DNA of 12,301 bases from a bacterium (lineage in GTDB: Bacteria; Blakebacterota; Blakebacteria; Blakebacterales; Blakebacteraceae): the NCBI GenBank assembly GCA_025774205.1, contig JALGWK010000074.1:1-12301 (forward strand), given 5' to 3'. Positions within the stretch are counted from its first letter, which is position 1, and the number at the start of each line of letters is the position of its first letter. Shown piece after piece: positions 7,284 to 12,301 of this stretch. Under the pieces are notes generated by a model. That model did not search any database. It was not told the origin of the DNA and saw nothing but the letters and a program-made list of their open reading frames with translations. Made by a program: the position numbers and the translations under genes.

Positions 7284-7971
7284 CTACAGAACCTTGGCTT
7301 CCTCTTTCAGGAGTCGGACCAGCTCGACGACCGCCTCCGGCCCTTCACCCACGATTTTCCCTTCCAGCCGTGCCGGCGGAAGTGAGAGCTGAACGGTCTC
7401 GAAACCGGCTTCGCCCGAATCGCTGTCGACGGTGGCGATCTCTTTCTTCTTGGCCGCCATGATCCCCTTCAGTGACGCGTACCGGGGTTCGTTGAGCCCC
7501 TTCTGGGTCGTGAGGAGAGCCGGCAGTTCCAGCTTGAGGGTCTGTCTGCCACCCTCGACCTCCCGGGATGAGGGTCGCTATCATGGGTCCCTGTGCCTGG
7601 CTGTCATCATCCACCGACTGCTTCCCGGTGAGGACCAGATCGTGAGGCTGATCGCCGAGGGCCTGCGCTACCAGTCGAGCCTGCTGCAGCGGATCGTCGA
7701 CCGGAGCGGCGGTCTTCAGGTGGAGGGCCTCGTCGCAGCCGAGCGCGAGACACGATCGGAGCGCGGTGCCGACCCGCTCGGGTCCGACCCCGATCGCGGT
7801 GACGGTACCTTCACCCGCTTCCCTGATCTGCAAGGCGGCCTCTACCGCGAACTCATCGTATGGATTCACGACCCAGGTGACATCCTGCTCGTCGATCTGA
7901 CGTCCATCGGCGCCGATCCTGACTCGTGCCGCGGTGTCGGGCACCTGCGTGATATACACAAACAGGTTCAT
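7284..7971 (-). pseudogene. etfB: Electron transfer flavoprotein subunit beta, interrupted by deletion and frameshift
   Basis: EtfB binds AMP, completes the ETF heterodimer and contacts partner dehydrogenases. From ATG 7971 (AAGGAG five bases upstream) 135 residues match the family: MNLFVYITQVPDTAARV, WVVNPYDEFAVEAAL (34-47), GKQSVDDDSQAQGPM (116-130). The frame then drifts into an unrelated tail ending at 7345. A second frame, starting at 7565, carries the family's C-terminal part for 93 codons: REVEGG, LPALLTTQ, the recognition loop LNEPRYASLKGIMAAKKKE, and an end at TAG 7284-7286. The two parts total about 228 residues against a usual ~250. Family members have about 20 residues between these blocks (the region around WPQ...TF), which are absent. 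A simple one-base indel cannot explain this; a deletion of roughly 60 bases with length 2 mod 3 would. Product as read: 208 residues, without its docking loop. An assembly collapse is equally possible. Confidence 0.88.
7551..7577. repeat. Imperfect palindrome at the etfB break point
   Basis: ACCCTC (7551-7556) pairs with GAGGGT (7570-7575), and in an alternative register CGACC (7556-7560) pairs with GGTCG (7573-7577). CCCGGG (7562-7567) lies at the centre. The inferred etfB junction (about 7565-7567) falls in that centre, so the structure may be linked to the deletion, or may have been created by the join. Confidence 0.4.
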
Positions 7972-7976
7972 GACTG

Positions 7977-7982
7977 CTCCTT
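7977..7982 (-). promoter_or_regulatory. Shine-Dalgarno of etfB; divergent gap to 8120
   Basis: AAGGAG lies five bases before the etfB ATG. The rest of the divergent gap (7983-8120) should hold promoters for both etfB and the Omp85 gene, but I found no hexamer pair on either strand good enough to call, and no strong dyad. Confidence 0.7.
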
Positions 7983-8120
7983 ACAGACCGGGGTGTTCGT
8001 TCTGCCATTCGGTTTGAGGATGGGTACGGTAGTGAGAGCCGCCGGGACCTACAAGCCGATTTTCTGTCCCCTATTCACGCGTCTGGCGCCGTAGCCGGCA
8101 AGGCCCTATCTTCTTCGGCA

Positions 8121-9461
8121 ATGCCTGCCGTCAACCCACAGATAACCTGCCGGACTTGCCCGCCGGTGTTCCTCCTGGTTGTCCTGCTCTGCCTACCGGA
8201 TATGGTAAATGCGCAGACCCCCATCCCCCCCGATCCCCGCCTCGAGGGGCTCCCGGTGCGTACTATCACTGTCCACGGTCTGCAGAGCATGGATGAGGAG
8301 GTGGTTCTCCGACGACTCGAATTGCGTCCGGGCGGCCGCTGGGAGGCACAACGGGCCCGCCGCGACGAACGAGTTGTCACCGGATTGATGATCTTCTGGT
8401 CAGTGCGGATCACAGCCGCCGGTTTCCCGGAGGATGACGAGCCGGTAGCCGTCGACGTCCATCTCCATCTCGAGGAACGGATCGGGTGGTTCATCGTTCC
8501 CCAGCTCTACTGGACCCCGGAGGAGAGCTGGTCGTACGGTGTGGCTGCCGGCCACTTCAATCTTGCCCGGCGCGGTCACCGGTTCTATCTCTCCGCGGTC
8601 ACCGGCGGCGCGCACTATTTGAGCGCCAGCGTCCGCAACTCCTGGAACGGCACGCATCACGAATCGTTCAGCATCGGCGGATCAAAAGTCGATATCCGCA
8701 ACCGGCTTCTCAATTTCGATGAGCTGGGAGAACGGTTCCATTACCGGTTCGGACGCTGGTTCGGGCGAAACGGCCGCGCCGCAGCAACTCTCGAATACCG
8801 TCGGGTCTCCGGTCTCATGCCGAATTGGCTGCCCCCCGGCACTGCAGGTACAGCCTTTGAGGACCGGATGGTCGCCGTCCGTCTCACTCTCGGTTCCGAT
8901 ACCTCCGATCCCTGGGCCGTTCCGCGCCTGGGACACTGGTCGTCGATTACCCTGGAGCAGTGCGCTGACCTCCTCGGGGGGACCTTCTCGGGCGGCAAGG
9001 CCAGGGGGTTGACGGTCCGGAGCATCGGACTCGGGCGGCAGGTGGCACTGGCCGGTTACGGCCTCCTCGTGGCCCAATGGGGAGACATCCCCTTCTGGCG
9101 GACAATGACACTGGGCGGGATGAACAGCGTGCGTGGTTTCGGACTCGGGAACTGGCTGGTCAATCGCCGATGGGAGATCTCGGGGGAATGCAGGTGGTAC
9201 TTCCTGCCGATGCGGGTCATCGATCTCGGTTTCCTGGGGGACCAGATCGTGGGAGCTTCCTTCACCCTCTTCACCGACGCCGGGATGGGCTACGGTATCC
9301 GGCGAGGGCCCGGCCCGGCTTACGGGCGAACCCCGCTCCTGCTGTCAGGCGGGGCGGGACTCTATCTGCACAACGCTCTGCTCGGTTCGCTCAGGCTGGA
9401 GGTCGCCTGGCCGGAGGGGTACGGTCCCCGCTGGGGATTCGGTCTGGGAACGAAATTCTGA
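8121..9461 (+). CDS. Small Omp85/BamA-family outer-membrane protein with one POTRA domain
   Basis: Omp85 proteins are beta-barrels that insert or translocate proteins, or act as lipid or phospholipase-linked pores, in the outer membrane. The 446-residue precursor starts with a signal peptide (hydrophobic 15-26, likely cleavage after VNA at 31). Residues 45-120 fit one POTRA domain: VRTITVHGLQ, VVLRRLELRPGGRW, LMIFWSVRITA, VAVDVHLHLEER. The remaining ~325 residues alternate like barrel strands. They hold the Omp85 signature SVRGFGLGNW (336-345) and end in a C-terminal Phe, the usual outer-membrane signal. BamA has five POTRA domains and is about 800 residues, so this is not BamA; TpsB transporters have two. 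No Shine-Dalgarno is visible before ATG 8121, but the signal peptide demands a start near here. It stands alone: etfB diverges upstream and the next gene is convergent. Substrate unknown. Confidence 0.88.
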   Translation: MPAVNPQITCRTCPPVFLLVVLLCLPDMVNAQTPIPPDPRLEGLPVRTITVHGLQSMDEEVVLRRLELRPGGRWEAQRARRDERVVTGLMIFWSVRITAAGFPEDDEPVAVDVHLHLEERIGWFIVPQLYWTPEESWSYGVAAGHFNLARRGHRFYLSAVTGGAHYLSASVRNSWNGTHHESFSIGGSKVDIRNRLLNFDELGERFHYRFGRWFGRNGRAAATLEYRRVSGLMPNWLPPGTAGTAFEDRMVAVRLTLGSDTSDPWAVPRLGHWSSITLEQCADLLGGTFSGGKARGLTVRSIGLGRQVALAGYGLLVAQWGDIPFWRTMTLGGMNSVRGFGLGNWLVNRRWEISGECRWYFLPMRVIDLGFLGDQIVGASFTLFTDAGMGYGIRRGPGPAYGRTPLLLSGGAGLYLHNALLGSLRLEVAWPEGYGPRWGFGLGTKF

Positions 9462-9499
9462 ACCTGCCCCGATGCCGACGTTTGCTGCCTTACATGACA

Positions 9500-10804
9500 C
9501 TACGCTTTGATAATTCTGGCGGCCGGCGCGGTAACCTCCTTCATGGCATTACGGGTGTCTACTATCAGTGCCGCCTGGCTGCCGACCAGTTCGTAATCGA
9601 TCAGGGTATGGTCGGTCACAATAATCACCACGTCCGCGGCGGCCAGGTTCGGGCCATCGAAGGATACTGATTCCCGACCAGCGAATTGGGGGAACTTCCG
9701 GGTATGCGGCAGCCTCGGCACATGAGGATCGTGATACGATACGACCGCTCCCTCCTTGTCTTCGAAAAGGGACATAAGTTCCAGACCCGGCGATTCACGT
9801 ATGTCGCTGATGTCCTTCTTGTAAGACATGCCGAGGATCAGGACCTCCCCTCCCTTCAGTTCGGCACCGTCGTCCTGCAGCGCCTGGCGGGTCCTCTCAA
9901 CCACATAGGCCGGCATCGCGGTATTGATCTGACCCGCCAGTTCCACGAAGCGCATCTCGAAGTCGTACTTCGTCTTTGCCCGCCAGTTCAGGTAGAAGGG
10001 GTCGATCGGCAGACAATGTCCTCCCAGACCCGGTCCGGGGTAGAAGGCCTGGAATCCGAACGGCTTGGTACCGGCTGCGTCGATGATCTCCCAGATATCC
10101 AGATCCATCCTGTCGGTCAGCATCTTGACTTCGTTGACCAGGGCGATATTTACTGCCCGGTAGAGGTTCTCAAGTATCTTTGCCGTTTCCGCCACTTCGA
10201 GTCCGGAGCACGGCACCACTTCCGGCACGATGGTCGAATAGAGGTCCAATGCCCGCTGCAGTGACTGTTCATCATACCCGCTGACCAGCTTCGGCACCTC
10301 GGTGATGTCATGGTCCGCCTGGCCCGGATCCACCCGTTCAGGCGAGAACGCCACCAGGAAATCAGTGCCCACCCGAAGACCGGAGACTGCCTCCAGCCGT
10401 GGGATGAGGACTTCCCGCGTAGTCCCGGGATAGGTAGTACTTTCCAGGGAAATGAGCTGCCCTTCACGAAGGTGTGGCCCCAGAGCGACAGCAGTGTCCT
10501 CGATGAATGACAGGTCCGGTGTCATGACATCTGTCAGGGGCGTGGGAACCGCTATCACCACGGCCTCGACCTGGTTGAGCGCTTCCATCTGCGTCGTCAG
10601 AATACAATCTGTCGACAGAACCCGCCTGATACGATCGGCCGGGATATGAGAGAGATAGGTCTCCCCGGCTTCGAGGAGTCTGATCTTCTCCGGATCGATA
10701 TCCACTCCCGTAACGCTCAGACCGGCCTCCCGGAAGGCCAGCAGCAGAGGCAGGCCGACGTAGCCGAGGCCGATGACACCTACGGTTCTTCCTGAGGATT
10801 CCAT
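9500..10804 (-). CDS. UDP-sugar 6-dehydrogenase (UDP-GlcNAc/UDP-ManNAc dehydrogenase type)
   Basis: The enzyme oxidises C6 of a UDP-sugar twice with NAD to give a UDP-uronic acid for surface polysaccharide. The 434 residues show the NAD fold GVIGLGYVGLP (9-19) and VDIDPEK (34-40), the ESTTYPGTT segment (121-129), and FSPERVDPG (153-161), a form typical of the WbpA/WecC-like N-acetylhexosamine branch. They also show catalytic Lys209 and Asn213 in AETAKILEN, catalytic Cys264 in GPGLGGHCLPIDP, and LILGMSYKKDISDIRESP (322-339) in the C-terminal UDP-binding domain. All key residues are present. ATG 10804 was chosen because AGGGAG stands six bases upstream; ATG 10825 adds seven residues and overlaps the methyltransferase stop. 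The gene is last in its operon, 13 bases after the methyltransferase. No glycosyltransferase or other sugar-nucleotide gene is visible, so UDP-GlcNAc as substrate is inferred from family features only. Confidence 0.93.
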   Translation of the reverse strand: MESSGRTVGVIGLGYVGLPLLLAFREAGLSVTGVDIDPEKIRLLEAGETYLSHIPADRIRRVLSTDCILTTQMEALNQVEAVVIAVPTPLTDVMTPDLSFIEDTAVALGPHLREGQLISLESTTYPGTTREVLIPRLEAVSGLRVGTDFLVAFSPERVDPGQADHDITEVPKLVSGYDEQSLQRALDLYSTIVPEVVPCSGLEVAETAKILENLYRAVNIALVNEVKMLTDRMDLDIWEIIDAAGTKPFGFQAFYPGPGLGGHCLPIDPFYLNWRAKTKYDFEMRFVELAGQINTAMPAYVVERTRQALQDDGAELKGGEVLILGMSYKKDISDIRESPGLELMSLFEDKEGAVVSYHDPHVPRLPHTRKFPQFAGRESVSFDGPNLAAADVVIIVTDHTLIDYELVGSQAALIVDTRNAMKEVTAPAARIIKA

Positions 10805-10810
10805 GGTTTT

Positions 10811-10816
10811 CTCCCT
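10811..10816 (-). promoter_or_regulatory. Shine-Dalgarno fixing the UDP-sugar dehydrogenase start
   Basis: AGGGAG on the minus strand lies six bases before ATG 10804 and just after the methyltransferase stop (10818-10820). It supports this start over the in-frame ATG at 10825. Confidence 0.7.
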
Positions 10817-10817
10817 G

Positions 10818-11636
10818 TCAGACATGCGGTCCCGCGACGGTGGTCAGGCCGTGAAGCAGGATCCCTCCGGCTACCGCTACATTGAGAGATTCTGCCGCTC
10901 CTGTCATGGCGATATGGATCGCCTCACCCAGCTTGCTGAGTTCTTCACTGACTCCATGGCCTTCATTGCCGAGGAGCAGAACCCACTTTCCGGTCGGGAG
11001 GAGAGCCCGGTGCTCCTTCCCCTCACGGACTTCTGCCCGATAGATTGTCCAGCCGTGCTCTGACAGCAGCCGGAGGGCCGGTAGCAGAGCAACCTCCTCG
11101 GCCACGAAAGAGAGGTTGAGCAGGCTGCCGACGCTGCTGCGGACCACCTTCGGATTGGTGCTCTCCACGCTGCCCGTTCCGAGGAGTATCGCATCCAGCC
11201 CGAACGCGTCGGCCGATCGTATGAGACTGCCCACGTTCCCCGGATCGGCTACGGCGTCGAGACAGAGCAGTCGCGAGGCCCGGGTGTTCTCCAGCATCCC
11301 CGGGATTTCTTCCGGTCGCGGAGCGCGCAGCGGTTCCCAGGCGACCGAGGCGACGATACCGGACGGAGTCATGGTGGCGGTCAGTTCCTCCACCACCGAC
11401 TGTTCGGCCAGCCTGACCGCGACTCCCTGCTGTTCCGCCAGCTCCAGGGCTCCCCTGAAGGCGGGCTGATCACCCTGGTCATCTCCGATAACCACGAGCC
11501 GGATGTCGGCTCCCCCCTCGAGCGCGGTCCGGATCGCCCGGATTCCCTCCAGCAGAAAGAGACCCCGGCGCCTGCGGACGGGCCGGCTGGTCAATCCCCG
11601 CAGGGTTCTCAGTTCATTCCGGCTGAGCGGTTCCAT
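10818..11636 (-). CDS. SpoU/TrmH-family RNA 2'-O-ribose methyltransferase (RlmB-like)
   Basis: These SPOUT enzymes transfer a methyl group from S-adenosylmethionine to a ribose 2'-OH in rRNA or tRNA. The 272-residue protein starts with a substrate-binding segment (GLFLLEGIRAIRTAL, 25-39, as in the L30e-like SpoU_sub_bind domain). It continues with the three SPOUT motifs: LDAVADPGNVGSLIRSADAFG (126-146, with Asn134 and catalytic Arg140), LLGNEGHGVSEEL (221-233) and AESLNVAVAGGILLH (248-262). The knot is complete. The length and the short N-terminus suit the rRNA Gm methyltransferase type (RlmB or the YsgA-like group) rather than tRNA Gm18 TrmH, but the target nucleotide cannot be read from sequence. 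ATG 11636 matches the family N-terminus and overlaps the preceding gene by 23 bases. A GGGAGAG stands 13 bases upstream, a long spacing. It is followed directly by the UDP-sugar dehydrogenase. Confidence 0.93.
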   Translation of the reverse strand: MEPLSRNELRTLRGLTSRPVRRRRGLFLLEGIRAIRTALEGGADIRLVVIGDDQGDQPAFRGALELAEQQGVAVRLAEQSVVEELTATMTPSGIVASVAWEPLRAPRPEEIPGMLENTRASRLLCLDAVADPGNVGSLIRSADAFGLDAILLGTGSVESTNPKVVRSSVGSLLNLSFVAEEVALLPALRLLSEHGWTIYRAEVREGKEHRALLPTGKWVLLLGNEGHGVSEELSKLGEAIHIAMTGAAESLNVAVAGGILLHGLTTVAGPHV

Positions 11637-12153
11637 GCGATTCCGGTGGCTCTCCCGGTTCAGGTATCACCGGGGGCGGAGGTGTCGTGGGTCTCGTCAG
11701 CCGCGCGTACAGGAGCGCTCCCAGTGCCCCGAAACCGGCAAAAATCCCCATCAGGAACAGGGCTGAGAAGAGTTGCATGGCCACCATTGCGAGGCCGCTC
11801 TCAGGCATCCCCTGCAGCATCTCCAGGCTCCCCTCCGGGATGCCACCCGGCACCAGGTCACCAAGCGAGTCCATCATGCCGGTCATCGAGAAACCCGAAA
11901 TGAGGGCCCAGACCAGCTGGAGGATCGACGTCACAAGGCCCGCGAAGACGCCGGCCAGGGCCCCGGTAGCGGGCACCTGTTTCTCAACAAGCGGTTCGGT
12001 CCGCCCGACCACCGCTACCGCCACCGCTCCCGCTACCCACGCCCAGAGGCAGCAGAAACAGTTCATGAAAGCCATCAGAGGGATCACCGAGGCTATGCCG
12101 CCGGTCAGTCCCCCCCAGAAGATTCCGCGCAGTCTTGATTCAGAAAGTGCCAT
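11614..12153 (-). CDS. Four-helix membrane protein with NCFCCLW motif, function unknown
   Basis: I do not recognise an exact family. The 179-residue protein has hydrophobic stretches at about 11-28, 33-50, 62-87 and 122-151. A Gly/Pro/Met-rich loop (88-121) lies between the last two, and a hydrophilic Pro-rich tail runs from 153 to the end. The motif NCFCCLWAW (31-39) at the junction of helices 1 and 2 recalls small DUF5518-like proteins with a NCxCCLW turn and GG helices. The three close cysteines might bind metal or form disulfides, but that is conjecture. I took ATG 12153 with an AGG-containing ribosome site about eight bases upstream; the adjoining GTG 12156 is equivalent. Its start overlaps the stop of the DUF2085-like gene by 14 bases, and its end overlaps the methyltransferase by 23 bases, so the three are very likely co-transcribed. 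Confidence 0.82.
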   Translation of the reverse strand: MALSESRLRGIFWGGLTGGIASVIPLMAFMNCFCCLWAWVAGAVAVAVVGRTEPLVEKQVPATGALAGVFAGLVTSILQLVWALISGFSMTGMMDSLGDLVPGGIPEGSLEMLQGMPESGLAMVAMQLFSALFLMGIFAGFGALGALLYARLTRPTTPPPPVIPEPGEPPESHGTAQPE

Positions 12154-12301
12154 CACGTGAACCTATCAGTAAGAGTGCGAGTGGGGCGGCCGCGGCCGCT
12201 CCCGTAAGCGATCTGAGTATACCGCCCGTATCCCAGATGTTGAACAGATTCGCCGCGCCATCCACCAGCAGGGGCACCACGAGCAGGAAGAGCAGCGTCG
12301 G
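12140..12301 (-). CDS. C-terminal end of a DUF2085-like membrane protein (5' part outside window)
   Basis: The last 53 codons of a gene entering from the right edge read in one open frame to a TGA at 12140-12142. The peptide has a hydrophobic segment LLFLLVVPLLVDGAANL, then IWDTGGILRSLTGAAAAAPLALLLI and a short polar tail. The order 'hydrophobic, P-L-(L/I)-DG, S/T-N-x-LR-x-L-TG' recalls the last two helices of DUF2085 proteins (small bacterial membrane proteins of unknown role). The stretch is too short for certainty. Its stop lies inside the start of the next gene, a 14-base overlap that supports its being a real gene. Confidence 0.65.
   Translation of the reverse strand, partial: PTLLFLLVVPLLVDGAANLFNIWDTGGILRSLTGAAAAAPLALLLIGSRDGTF

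Noticed and set aside
7284-7971. Programmed ribosomal frameshifting in etfB
   Set aside because: No slippery heptamer is seen at the junction, and shifting frame would not restore the ~20 missing conserved residues. Deletion or assembly error fits better.
7432-8094. 220-codon open frame on the plus strand opposite etfB
   Set aside because: Its reading follows the antisense of etfB codons on both sides of the break and shows no domain. Considered as an explanation for the broken etfB and dismissed.
9462-9499. Terminator between the convergent Omp85 and UDP-sugar dehydrogenase genes
   Set aside because: No stem-loop of useful length or T-run found in this 38-base gap.

Overview
The window is high-GC (about 60-65% by eye), densely packed DNA. 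It comes from a diderm bacterium: it encodes an Omp85-type outer-membrane protein and a predicted lipoprotein, and genes overlap by a few bases. The mix (PA/M28-like lipoprotein, Reg_prop-type beta-propeller, EGY-like site-2 protease, small Omp85) recalls uncultured FCB-group lineages such as Gemmatimonadota or Latescibacterota. That placement is an impression, because no rRNA or other taxonomic marker lies here. No tRNA, rRNA, CRISPR array, insertion sequence or phage gene was seen, and no stretch over 300 bases lacks a gene.

Left block (1-5067, minus strand): a four-gene, translationally coupled operon. In transcription order it holds a lipoprotein related to M28 aminopeptidases but lacking most expected zinc and catalytic residues, a secreted beta-propeller protein (TGATG junction), thiamine-monophosphate kinase ThiL (GTGA junction), and a HAD-family phosphatase that runs off the left edge. 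Two envelope proteins are thus joined to two cytoplasmic phosphate-handling enzymes. Diverging from this operon at 5183-6214 is an intramembrane site-2 metalloprotease (M50). The roughly 115-base gap between them carries a clear interrupted inverted repeat.

Middle block (6253-7971, minus strand): etfB then etfA, the two subunits of electron transfer flavoprotein. etfA is intact. etfB is broken as read: a frameshift at about 7566 coincides with loss of roughly 20 codons of conserved sequence, so a deletion of about 60 bases (length 2 mod 3) best explains it. Whether this is a real mutation or an assembly error cannot be told from the sequence. A plus-strand single-POTRA Omp85 protein follows (8121-9461).

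Right block (9500-12301, minus strand): a second run of overlapping genes. In transcription order these are the C-terminal end of a DUF2085-like membrane protein, a four-helix membrane protein with an NCFCCLW motif, a SpoU/TrmH-type RNA 2'-O-methyltransferase, and a UDP-sugar 6-dehydrogenase of the UDP-GlcNAc/ManNAc dehydrogenase type.

No wholly new multi-gene system is evident. The items most worth checking are the interrupted etfB, the metal-site-less M28 relative coupled to a propeller and thiL, and the dyad in the divergent promoter region.
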